A DNA stretch of 64,000 nucleotides from the NCBI GenBank assembly GCA_945865635.1, contig CAMBEP010000002.1, positions 62,001-126,000 of the forward strand, written 5' to 3'. Positions 25,804-34,920 of this stretch are shown piece after piece. The notes beneath the pieces are model-generated. The model worked only from the letters and a program-made list of their open reading frames with translations, was not told the DNA's origin and searched no databases. Origin of the DNA: Candidatus Kuenenia stuttgartensis (GTDB lineage: Bacteria; Planctomycetota; Planctomycetia; Isosphaerales; Isosphaeraceae). Position numbers and translations under genes: made by a program. Positions within the stretch are counted from its first letter, which is position 1. Every line of letters starts with the position of its first letter.

Positions 25804-26130
25804 TTATGACTGCGAAGAGTGTAATTGTTTTTTTGATCGATCCAATACGAAATAAAGATTATTGCTGTAATAATCACGAGAGACGGCAAAGGATGTATCC
25901 TGACCAGAATCAATGCATCTGACAACGTCTTTCAACTGTACCACATAACCCAGCACTTCGGTTTCAAGAACTATGGGGTCCTTTTAGGCATCGACAGAAA
26001 TCATAATTTTGCCCGAAGCAATCCTCATAAAAAGATCTTTCTCAAGATTCGGAATATCGACGTTCAGCTAATCTGACTCGACGGCATGGGCAGGAATTTC
26101 GAGATCCAACTTCATTCTTTGAATTGTCAT
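25804..26130 (-). pseudogene. Decayed gene with two in-frame stops, family unknown
   Basis: The minus-strand frame from ATG at 26130 reads as plausible protein for 108 codons but is interrupted by TAG (codon 21) and TAA (codon 49) before its final TAA. The pieces look like genuine protein: MTIQRMKLDLEIPAHAVESD, then FMRIASGKIMISVDA, then DPIVLETEVLGYVVQLKDVV and DYYSNNLYFVLDRSKK. Neither interruption is TGA, so recoding as selenocysteine is excluded. I do not recognise the family. Its 3' end lies within the sequence shared with 62261-62365. Confidence 0.6.
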
Positions 26131-26257
26131 GAATATCGCATGAACTGTGCGGTAAAGCCTTAGAGGCCGATGGTCGGGGCCTGGTGAAAATGAGCGGCGG
26201 CGTGTTTGATTTGACTTCGAAGTGCCGTCTACGCCAGATCCATTCCGATGGATTTGA

Positions 26258-27676
26258 TCATGCGAGAATCTCTTTGACGACACGGCCATGAACGTCGGTC
26301 AATCGATAATCCCGGCCTGAGTGGCGATATGTGAGTCGGGTATGGTCAAGGCCAAGCAGGTGTAAAATTGTGGCGTGGAAGTCGTGGACGTGTACGGGAT
26401 CCCTACCGACCCGAATTCCAAATTCATCCGATTCGCCATAGGTGATCCCCGCTTTTAGACCCGCTCCAGCCATCCAGGACGAAAATACCCAGTGGTGATG
26501 CTCGCGGCCTTTTGCATTGGCGGCCGCGTTGAACGGGGTACGGCCGAATTCGGTGGTCCAGACCACCAGAGTGTCGTCAAGCATTCCCCTCTGCTTGAGA
26601 TCCTTGATCAGGCCAGCAATGGGTTGGTCGACATTTTTGGCAAGCGGGACATGGGTTTGCATGTCTCCATGAGCGTCCCAATTGTTTGATGAACCGACGT
26701 CAATGAGCTCGACAAACCTGACCCCACGCTCTGCGAGTCGGCGAGCGACCAGGCATTGCCAGCCAAAACCATTGGTGCTGCCACGTTCCAAGCCATACAT
26801 TGCGTGCGTGGTGTCCGACTCCTTTGATAGGTCAAACACTTCGGGCATCTCCGCCTGCATCCCGAATGCCGTCTCAAACGATTTCATTCGAGAGGCAAGA
26901 ATCGGGTCGCTGGCGTGGGTGCCCAAGTGTCGCCGATTCATTCGCTCCATCGTCTCAAGCTCAAGCTCTTGAAGCCGTGAGCTCGCCGCTCGTCGCTGAA
27001 TATTCGCGACAGGGCTGGAGCCGGGCATGACCAGAGTGCCCTGATGAGAGCCCGGAAGAAAATCACTACCCCAGACCTGGCCGCCTGCATACGGAGTCTG
27101 AGGTGCAATCACGACAAACGATGGCAGATTCCGGTTCATCGTGCCAAGGCCATAACTGACCCAGGCGCCAGCACTTGGCCGAGCAAATGTGAACGACCCC
27201 GTGTGGATTCCCAGAGTCGCTTCATAATGATTCGTATGATCCGACTGCATGGAACGAATCACGCAGAGATCATCCACACACGACGCCATATGGGGAAAGA
27301 GCGAACTGACCTCGGTCCCACACTGGCCATGCCGTTTGAATTCCCAGGAGGGGGGCCTGAGAAACATCTGGTAATCCCCCTTGCGCCCTTGAAATTCGTT
27401 CACGGAAACCGTTTTGCCGTTGCCACTTATAAGCTGGGGCTTGGGGTCCCAGGAATCCACATGCGAGACACCGCCACTCATATAAATAAAAATCACCCTT
27501 TTGGCTTTGGGCGGAAAATGCGGAGGCTTTGGTGCAAGCGGATCGCCGCCAGTGTCCGAACGGGGTGAATCCTCAGCGAGCAACTCTGAAACAATTCCGG
27601 GAAGGAGCATCGAGCCGCCGATCAGAGACCTTACGACCCCGCGACGCGATGAATCGAAAACGGGTTTGACATTCAT
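26258..27676 (-). CDS. DUF1501 domain protein (sulfatase-like fold)
   Basis: 472 residues. The N-terminus SSRRGVVRSLIGGSMLLPG has the twin-arginine look of an exported protein. Family motifs are FIYMSGGVSHVDSWDPKPQL, VSSLFPHMASCVDDLCVIRS, NNWDAHGDMQTHVPLAKNVD, VVWTTEFGRTPFNAAANAKG and a C-terminal HSGRDYRLTDVHG. It lies 62 nt downstream of its PSCyt1/DUF1549/DUF1553 partner in the same transcript. It is a different subgroup from the DUF1501 protein at 6005-7408, with the EFGR/NAxxAxGREHH form of the motif. The biochemical role is unknown. Confidence 0.92.
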   Translation of the reverse strand: MNVKPVFDSSRRGVVRSLIGGSMLLPGIVSELLAEDSPRSDTGGDPLAPKPPHFPPKAKRVIFIYMSGGVSHVDSWDPKPQLISGNGKTVSVNEFQGRKGDYQMFLRPPSWEFKRHGQCGTEVSSLFPHMASCVDDLCVIRSMQSDHTNHYEATLGIHTGSFTFARPSAGAWVSYGLGTMNRNLPSFVVIAPQTPYAGGQVWGSDFLPGSHQGTLVMPGSSPVANIQRRAASSRLQELELETMERMNRRHLGTHASDPILASRMKSFETAFGMQAEMPEVFDLSKESDTTHAMYGLERGSTNGFGWQCLVARRLAERGVRFVELIDVGSSNNWDAHGDMQTHVPLAKNVDQPIAGLIKDLKQRGMLDDTLVVWTTEFGRTPFNAAANAKGREHHHWVFSSWMAGAGLKAGITYGESDEFGIRVGRDPVHVHDFHATILHLLGLDHTRLTYRHSGRDYRLTDVHGRVVKEILA

Positions 27677-27738
27677 GATTCTGTCCGTTCGGGAGGGGAG
27701 GGGGGGGGCTCACAATGGCAATATCGCTCAATGCTTTG

Positions 27739-30700
27739 TCAATCCAGATACAAAAACGCATTGCTACCGAGAATTGTCCTTAGATATGCCGCAAGGGAAC
27801 GCATCTCAATTTGATCAATTTTCTTTGAACCCAGCTCAGCCCCATAGGCCGAAAGAAATGCAAGGGCTTCCGCTGCTTCTGTCGAGGAAGGAGCCCGCCC
27901 GATTGCGGACCGCCAGGCTTTTTCAATCCGGAGCGGCATTTCATGCGAATCCGCCATTAGCCGCGAAGCCCATTTCTCTGACTTTTCATGCACAAAAGCA
28001 TCGTTCAGAAAAAACAGGGCCTGCGTCGGAACAGTGGTCACCAATCGGGATGCGGTCGTTGTATTGGGGTCCGCACCATCAAACAGACCAAGAAAAGGAT
28101 GTCGCTTCAATCGCTGGGTCATCAGATACACGCTACGCTTGTTGTGATCGTAAGCCGCGCTGAAAGGCCCGTGCTGTGTAAAGCCCCAACTATTCGGAGC
28201 CGGAAACGGATGCTCCTGCCCAGGGCTTCGGTCAAGCTCGCCGCTGACGGCAAGAATCGCATCGCGAATTTCCTCGGCACTCAATCGACGCCTCGTAAAA
28301 TTCAGGTAAAGATCCGTAGTATCACCCAACGAATCGGTTGTCGCCGAAACCGCAGAATCTGTCGACTCCTGATAGGTCGCGCTTTGCATGATCAGCTTGT
28401 GCATGGCCTTCACAGACCAGCCGCTTCGAATGAACTCCTTTGCAAGATAATCAAGCAATTCCGGATGCGATGGAGGCAATCCCCTCAGGCCAAAATCATT
28501 GGGTGTGCCGACAAGCCCACGACCAAAATGATATTGCCAGATCCGATTGACCATCACCCTTGCCGTCAGAGGATTATCCGCACGTGTCAGCCAGCGGGCG
28601 AATTCCAGCCGACCACTGCCCTTCGCCCGAGGGGGCAAAGACTCTCCGCCCAAAACCTTCACAAAGCTTCTTGGAACTTCCGGCCCGGGCTTGTCAGGTT
28701 CGCCTCGAATCTGGATCTTCGCATCGTGCGGAGTGCCCTCGACCACTCCATAAGTCATGGCCACTGGCCCTTCCACAATCAACGCCCCCAATTCCTGCCT
28801 CAGACGGTTGAACCGCAACTCTTGCTCGGCAAGCGTCTTGCGAATCGCGGCCGTCTCGTCCCGACGCGCCTTGTCAGACCCCTGAGCCAACTCCCTACGT
28901 CGCTCGCCCAGCCCTGGCAAGGCCCTCTCGCCAATCACAAAATTGTCGAGGTCAAGCGCCGGCCTCACCCCGCCGATATGGCCATAACTATCCACAAAAG
29001 TGTAATCAATCAGTCCATCCCAACCCGTCGCCGTTTTGCCACTAAATTCGCTCTTTGATCGGGCCGAAGCAATAGACCCATTATAGGTTTTCTCGCGTGT
29101 ATTTAAAATGAGCTGAACTTGATACCACTGACCAACCTGCAGGGGTGCAACAATCTCCCTGACATCGCCACTCCTTCGGAAAAAATTGGTCCCATTGAAA
29201 TACAACTCAACGGCCGCAGAATTTCCGGCCCCGTGCCCAATATAATACCGCCAGGAACCACTCCCACCTGATCCAATCGATGCGCATCGAAAATCAAAAG
29301 CAAGGTGAATCCGCCCCTGATCGTCCGTTTTAGGGCTCGTCAATGTCATCCCAAGGCCATCGTATTCAGAGCGGTTGGGCATATGAATACCAAGCGTTCC
29401 CGATGGATAAATATTCTGAAACGGACTTTGTGATTCCGCAGCGATTTTGACAACACTATTGGGCCCCGGATTCCAAGGCGCAGATGGAGCCGCCCCCTTA
29501 GGTTGCATTTCACAATCACCATCGATGCCTGATAGCAACTTTAGACGCGATTGCAATGCATTTATATCCAGTCCCCCTGCCTGGCTTGCCAAGCCGGGAA
29601 GGTCTCGCGAAACATCCCGAATCGGCTGATCCTGAAGACCAAGGTTGTCAAATTCCATGGATGTCCATTTTGACCCTGCTGAGCCCTCCGAACGAAACTC
29701 CACGACTTCAATCGCCGAACCGCTCACGGTTTGAATCGGTCGCTCCAAGAGTTCCTTAACCGCTCCGGGAAGTCCGACCTTCAAGGAAACGGCCCGCCTT
29801 TTCAAATCCAGTTTCAATTGCAAATTATACCATTCAGACGGCTTCAGCGGAGCAATCAACTCCTCAACGTCTCCAGTTCGGAACGATATCGATTCTGCGC
29901 CAAATAAAATCTCTACAGCAGGCTTACCACTAATCTCACCAAGTACAAAACCATGCCTGCCAGTTGCATCAACTTTTTTCGGCCCCATACGAAAATCAAG
30001 ATTCACATAAAGCAATTCGCCATTGCTTCCGTCGTGTCTCGGATACACCGCTTGCCGAATTTTGTACGAACTCCCGCCTTCAGGCAAACTGACACCCACT
30101 TTTCCAGGGCCATAGAAATTGCGGTAAGGACTCTGTGCGGCCGAAGTCAAGGCAACTTGGCCCTCATAAAGCCATGGCGACACCAGCACCCCATTGCTTC
30201 CGCCAGCCGCTGGTGCCTGAAGCTCGAAATCGCCGTCGATATCAAAAAGACTCCTAAGAATTGCGCCCGAAACAACCGCCCCCTGACCGCCAAGCTGCCC
30301 CGACAATGCAGAAACCTTTTCGCGGTATTCACGCCATTTTTGCTCAGATTCGGTCCGCGATACCAGCGGAAGCATCGAACGCACTTTTTGCTTCTGCTCA
30401 GAACCCGGGAAGGCGTATCGGGTGCTCTCGAAAATTCCGTAAAGTCCGTAATAATCTTTTACGGAAACCGGGTCAAACTTGTGATCGTGGCATCTCGCAC
30501 AACCCAAACTCATACCAAGCAAACTCTGACCCACAGTGTCAATCGTATCCTGAATCGTCAAATAGTGGTAATTCTCTGAGTCAAAACCAAATCGCCGCGA
30601 AATGGCCAGATAGCCCGTGGCCGTAACACGCTCTGCATATTTTTCCGCAGTGCCTTGCTCGGCAAGAATGTCGCCCGCAATCTGCTCCCTGAGAAACTCA

Positions 30701-31521
30701 TCGTAAGGCTTATCCATATTGAAGGCATTGATGACATAATTGCGATATCGCCAGGCAAGCGGTACAGGATAATCCGCCGTCTCGCCGGCAGTGTCCGCAT
30801 AACGGACAACATCAAGCCAGTGCCGCCCCCAACGCTCTCCATAAGCAGGCGATTTCAACAACCGATCCACCACCCGCTCAAACCCATTCGCTGATGAGTC
30901 CGCCAGAAAGGCTTCAATCTCGCTCGTCTCAGGCGGCAGACCCGTGAGGTCAAACGTGGCTCGACGAATCAGGGCTAGCCGATCTGCCTGCCCTCCAGGC
31001 CGCAGCCCTTTTGCCTCTTGACTGGCCAGCACAAAAGCATCAATCGGATTCCGAACCCATGACCGCTCCCGAACTTCCGGCGTTTTCCCCATCACAGGTG
31101 GGTCAAATGCCCAGTGCCTGCTGCTCTCGAACTTGGCCGACTTCTCAGGCCACACCGCTCCCGACCGAACCCATGCAACAAAATCCCGAACCTCATCCGG
31201 CCTCAGAGCTTTATCCTTGCCCGGAGGCATCGCTGAGACATCCTCCAGCCTCTGAATCGCATGAATCAACAAGCTCGACCCGGCATCACCAGGAACAAGG
31301 GCTGGCCCCGACTCACCGCCCTTGAGCATCGCCGATCTCGAATCAAGGCGAAGCGAGCCTGATGTCTTGGTGCCGCCATGACATCGAAAACAGGTGCCGA
31401 CCAGAACCGGACGAATCTTCGCTTCAAAAAAGTCCGCACTTTCATCCGCTATCAAAGCTTGCTCGCCCATGCCTAGCAGCATCACTGTCAGCATCAAGCC
31501 AAAGCCGGATAGGGTTTTCAT
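27739..31521 (-). CDS. PSCyt1-DUF1549-(2x lectin-like)-DUF1553 protein
   Basis: 1,260 residues from the ATG at 31521; a TTG at 31554 would add 11. A signal peptide is followed by the planctomycete cytochrome-like domain with TCFRCHGGTKTSGSLRLDSR (CxxCH) near residue 42. DUF1549 follows (about 145-400, NPIDAFVLASQEAKGLRPGG; CARCHDHKFDPV with a second CxxCH). Two tandem lectin/LamG-like modules occupy roughly 430-655 and 680-890. DUF1553 ends the protein (about 990-1255, RADNPLTARVMVNRIWQYHF). Such proteins are exported, may carry heme, and may bind and process polysaccharide. Its DUF1501 partner is directly downstream. Confidence 0.93.
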   Translation of the reverse strand: MKTLSGFGLMLTVMLLGMGEQALIADESADFFEAKIRPVLVGTCFRCHGGTKTSGSLRLDSRSAMLKGGESGPALVPGDAGSSLLIHAIQRLEDVSAMPPGKDKALRPDEVRDFVAWVRSGAVWPEKSAKFESSRHWAFDPPVMGKTPEVRERSWVRNPIDAFVLASQEAKGLRPGGQADRLALIRRATFDLTGLPPETSEIEAFLADSSANGFERVVDRLLKSPAYGERWGRHWLDVVRYADTAGETADYPVPLAWRYRNYVINAFNMDKPYDEFLREQIAGDILAEQGTAEKYAERVTATGYLAISRRFGFDSENYHYLTIQDTIDTVGQSLLGMSLGCARCHDHKFDPVSVKDYYGLYGIFESTRYAFPGSEQKQKVRSMLPLVSRTESEQKWREYREKVSALSGQLGGQGAVVSGAILRSLFDIDGDFELQAPAAGGSNGVLVSPWLYEGQVALTSAAQSPYRNFYGPGKVGVSLPEGGSSYKIRQAVYPRHDGSNGELLYVNLDFRMGPKKVDATGRHGFVLGEISGKPAVEILFGAESISFRTGDVEELIAPLKPSEWYNLQLKLDLKRRAVSLKVGLPGAVKELLERPIQTVSGSAIEVVEFRSEGSAGSKWTSMEFDNLGLQDQPIRDVSRDLPGLASQAGGLDINALQSRLKLLSGIDGDCEMQPKGAAPSAPWNPGPNSVVKIAAESQSPFQNIYPSGTLGIHMPNRSEYDGLGMTLTSPKTDDQGRIHLAFDFRCASIGSGGSGSWRYYIGHGAGNSAAVELYFNGTNFFRRSGDVREIVAPLQVGQWYQVQLILNTREKTYNGSIASARSKSEFSGKTATGWDGLIDYTFVDSYGHIGGVRPALDLDNFVIGERALPGLGERRRELAQGSDKARRDETAAIRKTLAEQELRFNRLRQELGALIVEGPVAMTYGVVEGTPHDAKIQIRGEPDKPGPEVPRSFVKVLGGESLPPRAKGSGRLEFARWLTRADNPLTARVMVNRIWQYHFGRGLVGTPNDFGLRGLPPSHPELLDYLAKEFIRSGWSVKAMHKLIMQSATYQESTDSAVSATTDSLGDTTDLYLNFTRRRLSAEEIRDAILAVSGELDRSPGQEHPFPAPNSWGFTQHGPFSAAYDHNKRSVYLMTQRLKRHPFLGLFDGADPNTTTASRLVTTVPTQALFFLNDAFVHEKSEKWASRLMADSHEMPLRIEKAWRSAIGRAPSSTEAAEALAFLSAYGAELGSKKIDQIEMRSLAAYLRTILGSNAFLYLD

Positions 31522-32092
31522 TGAGAGCGCTCGTTCGTTGGAAGGGGATGGCAAATGAGGCTACCGGTGCGGACTCTCGGCCCAAATCTGGATTCATGCA
31601 AGCCGAAAGGTGCAGGAGAATGGGCTGTGGGACAACTCTGATCGAGCTTCATAATATTTTCACATCTAAACCCGACTTTGTAAAGCCGCAGTTTGTGAGA
31701 GACAATGGTTTTACAACCCGAAACTCAAAACCTGCCGATAGTCGAACCGACAAATTTGCCGTGGCAGCAGTCGCAAAACCGTTCACTCAAAAAACATAAT
31801 CAGGTCGTTTCTGCAAAATCCAAAAGATTCACTCGGGCATCAAAAAAAAGAGGGTGGGGGGATAAAAACACTGTCCATGCTACGGCTCGAAATATAACCT
31901 GATCCAGCCTTTTTTTTTCTCAACTACAGAAGCCTTGACATGGTCAGATTGTTCGAACAGAGGGACCACTTTCTTCGCAGCATTTTCTGACGCTAAGAAC
32001 CGGAACGGACCTGACAATCAAAATCGGGCCGCTTGATCAACGCGACTCGAGCGCCAATGATTGAGATCCGGTTATGATTTCCAAACCATTTT
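31522..32092. other. Intergenic region, no gene seen
   Basis: This 570-bp gap lies upstream of the PSCyt1/DUF1549/DUF1553 gene and downstream of the kinase gene, both on the minus strand. It must hold the promoter of the first and a terminator of the second. A/T homopolymer runs occur around 31837-31845 and 31911-31918. I see no convincing gene or RNA. Confidence 0.35.
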
Positions 32093-34321
32093 TTAGTCCT
32101 TAACGGGTAATGCCATCTGAGCCAGATTCAATCCAACATTTGGAATCTTTCGCAACAGAATTCCGCGTACATCAATTTTGTAAACGTCGACGTGATCGAC
32201 ATAAGAATACCCAGTCAAATAAATCAGATCCAGACCTCGGTCAACCACAACACTGTCAATTTCATAGCTGGCCGCAATATATTTGGAATGGATCCGTTTC
32301 CCTTCCCAAGAGAATCGCATAATCCGATCGGAATCGCCTACAAATAATGACCTATAGTTTGCACTGGAACAGCCAAGAGTTACAGATCGATTCAGGCCTG
32401 TAATAAAATTGCGGTCGACTTGGCGGCTATTGGAACTGACTTTGGTGATGCCTTTAAAAGTGGCTACATAAATATTGCCCTCCAGATCGTGATCCAAGCT
32501 TCGAGCCGTCTCGCCTACGACCACCGATCCACCTTCTCCAAAGCTCTTGTCATATGTCATGTTCAAGGTGTCAATCTTGTATAACCTGCCAGTTGTCTGT
32601 GATGTTATGTATAAACTTCTGGAATCCACATAAGCCATGCCCCCACTCGAACTAACCTGAGAACCTTTCCACTCCTGGTCTAAACGAAGCTCTTTGTAAT
32701 CATAGCCCGAGTTGGTATTAAGGTCGACCATGCGCACGTCGCCAGACGAATTACCGAAAAACATCTTTCCGGAACGCGTAACCGCAAGACTCCAGCCAGA
32801 ATAAGGAGGTGTAAGCCCCGTGACTTTAAAATTATTCTCAGGATCAATCACATGAACAATATCAATATTGCCGTCTGCCACAAAAACCACATGAGGATTC
32901 AACCATTGCTGTGGCTTGCGTGCAAAAAGAAATGCATTCGGGTTCTGGAATCGATCTGTGATCCATTTTCTGGCCGATTTCGATTGCGAAAGGCAAGTCA
33001 TGCCAATCACACTTGACCCAATTGCCGTAGATACCATTGCCGACCTTCGGCTGATAAGAATTTTCTGACCATATCGCTTTCTTTTCTGCATATTGGAATT
33101 GGAAACTTTTGTGCTCTCTATATCAGGAACTGTTTCGATATACGATTGATATATTCGAGGCAAGTTGGCATCAACTGCCATCCGATTGAGCATTTCAGCG
33201 ATTTCATCAAGGTCTGATAACCGGTCTCCCGGCAGCTTGGTACACATGCTCTTCAAAAGATCAGAAAAAATGGCGGGTATGGATGGATCTGCAAGATGCA
33301 AATCGGGGAATGGATCCAAAGAATGGGCCAGGATAATCTGAAGCGCATGACGCGTTTGTTTTTTCTCAAACGGAGCACTGCCGGTCGCGAGTTTGCATAA
33401 AGTGCAGCCAAGACTGTAAATGTCAGATCTGATATCCGCAGAATGCGATTCCCTGGCTTGTTCTGGTGCCAAATAATCGAGTGAGCCGATGATCTGAATA
33501 CTCTCTGTGTAAGTTTCGTCAGTGATCTCCGAATTATTTAATAAAGCGAGCCCGAGATCAATCAGCTTCAATTCTCCGAATGGTGTCAGAATCAGGTTTG
33601 ACGGTTTGATGTCTCTGTGGACCACATGGCTTTCTTTGAGATATGTCAGAATTTTCGCGACCTGGCGGCCAATTTCAGCAACACCCTCCAGAGGTAATCG
33701 GCCAAAGTGTTGAAGCAATCGTCCAAGGTCAACTCCATCAACCCAGGGCATGACATAAACAAGCATCCCTCGAAATTGAAGTTCGTCAATCACATTCACA
33801 ACCTGTGGATGCTTCAGTCGCTTGGTGACCAATATCTCGCGACGGAATCGCTCCAAAGTATTCGCATTTAAAGAATCTGATGGAAATTTTATTGCAACAC
33901 TTTGTCCTGTACGCATATCTACGCCTCGATAAACGCTACCCATCCTTGATCGGCTTACATTGACCAACTCGCCATAACGACCGACTTTGCTTATTCTGCC
34001 AATCGAATCGGTTTTGAAACCTGATTTCAATTCAGGCCACTTTTCCACAAGTTTTTTTAATTCCGATTCCGATGGATCCACTGCTCCGGAACTACCTCCA
34101 ATCTGATATCCAATCGTCGCATTCTCATTGAGTGGATAACTTAACCGAAGCGATTTCACAAACGAATCATCAGCGAGAGCCTCGGCTGACGAACTAAACT
34201 CCAACGGAACACCAAACTCTTCCACATAATTCTCAATAGCAAGACTTTCGGGTTCCGGAAGCTGCCCTTTGATGAACCTCGCCCATTGCTCTGCTGTTGG
34301 TCGAATGAGTTTCCTGTTCAT
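32093..34321 (-). CDS. Ser/Thr protein kinase with C-terminal beta-propeller-like sensor
   Basis: 742 residues. The N-terminal about 115 residues include AEQWARFIKGQLPEPESLAI, a segment common to planctomycete kinases paired with ECF sigma factors. The kinase domain (about 118-390) has VAIKFPSD (lysine), HRDIKPSNLIL (catalytic loop) and DLGLAL (metal loop, DLG in place of DFG). A hydrophobic stretch near residues 425-450 may cross the membrane. The remaining 270 residues show repeated short beta-strands (NIYVATFKGITKV, SLYITSQTTGRLYKID), as in NHL/beta-propeller sensors. Its ATG overlaps the sigma factor stop (ATGA), so the two are co-translated and should act in one signalling path. Confidence 0.9.
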   Translation of the reverse strand: MNRKLIRPTAEQWARFIKGQLPEPESLAIENYVEEFGVPLEFSSSAEALADDSFVKSLRLSYPLNENATIGYQIGGSSGAVDPSESELKKLVEKWPELKSGFKTDSIGRISKVGRYGELVNVSRSRMGSVYRGVDMRTGQSVAIKFPSDSLNANTLERFRREILVTKRLKHPQVVNVIDELQFRGMLVYVMPWVDGVDLGRLLQHFGRLPLEGVAEIGRQVAKILTYLKESHVVHRDIKPSNLILTPFGELKLIDLGLALLNNSEITDETYTESIQIIGSLDYLAPEQARESHSADIRSDIYSLGCTLCKLATGSAPFEKKQTRHALQIILAHSLDPFPDLHLADPSIPAIFSDLLKSMCTKLPGDRLSDLDEIAEMLNRMAVDANLPRIYQSYIETVPDIESTKVSNSNMQKRKRYGQKILISRRSAMVSTAIGSSVIGMTCLSQSKSARKWITDRFQNPNAFLFARKPQQWLNPHVVFVADGNIDIVHVIDPENNFKVTGLTPPYSGWSLAVTRSGKMFFGNSSGDVRMVDLNTNSGYDYKELRLDQEWKGSQVSSSGGMAYVDSRSLYITSQTTGRLYKIDTLNMTYDKSFGEGGSVVVGETARSLDHDLEGNIYVATFKGITKVSSNSRQVDRNFITGLNRSVTLGCSSANYRSLFVGDSDRIMRFSWEGKRIHSKYIAASYEIDSVVVDRGLDLIYLTGYSYVDHVDVYKIDVRGILLRKIPNVGLNLAQMALPVKD

Positions 34322-34920
34322 TGCATTACGGACTCGCTCTCCTTGAAAAGCTCACGTAAGCGTCGTAAAATTCTTGACTTGGCCGTGTAGACGCTTGCAA
34401 CTCCAAGTTTCAATTTCTCTGCTACATCTTCGGCCGAATTGTTTTCGAGCACATGCAACCTGAACGCAAGCCATGTATTTGATTGTACTTCCGACTCAAT
34501 CTTCTGAAGAAATCCGTGGAGCAGAATAAGTTTCTCTGAGTCTCGAACCTCGGCATCCCCGGGTCTTACCAAATCCGGTAATTCGTTCTGGAATGTTCGC
34601 GAAGTTGTAAAACTAAACGGCTGATGGGCTTTGGTTTCAAAATAATCGGCCACACGGCGCTGGGTGATTGTTCGAAGCCAGCCCCTGAAGGTGTCGCCGG
34701 GTTGAACTCTCTGAAACTTGTCAAGACTTGTGAAAACACTCCGCCAGACATCCTGGACCAGATCCGGAATATCCCCCGATTCGACACCCGCCTTTATTAG
34801 CCATTGCGTAATTCTTGGGCTGAACTGAGGAACAATCATCGCCCACGACGAGGGGCATGAAAGACGGGCTCCATTGAGTAATGTCGTAGTGATTGTGCTG
34901 GACTGAACGGTATCAACCAT
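34318..34920 (-). CDS. ECF-type RNA polymerase sigma factor
   Basis: 200 residues from ATG at 34920; a TTG at 34950 would add 10. Region 2 is visible as IPDLVQDVWRSVFTSLDKF and GDTFRGWLRTITQRRVADYF. Region 4 is SNTWLAFRLHVLENNSAEDV followed by AEKLKLGVASVYTAKSRILR, a helix-turn-helix that would contact the -35 box. The spacing fits ECF sigma factors of the planctomycete groups encoded beside Ser/Thr kinases, in which the kinase takes the place of an anti-sigma factor. It overlaps the kinase gene by 4 nt. Confidence 0.9.
   Translation of the reverse strand: MVDTVQSSTITTTLLNGARLSCPSSWAMIVPQFSPRITQWLIKAGVESGDIPDLVQDVWRSVFTSLDKFQRVQPGDTFRGWLRTITQRRVADYFETKAHQPFSFTTSRTFQNELPDLVRPGDAEVRDSEKLILLHGFLQKIESEVQSNTWLAFRLHVLENNSAEDVAEKLKLGVASVYTAKSRILRRLRELFKESESVMQ

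Noticed and set aside
25804..26130. Selenocysteine or other recoding in the broken gene
   Set aside because: The interruptions are TAG and TAA, not TGA, and there are two of them; decay is the simpler reading.
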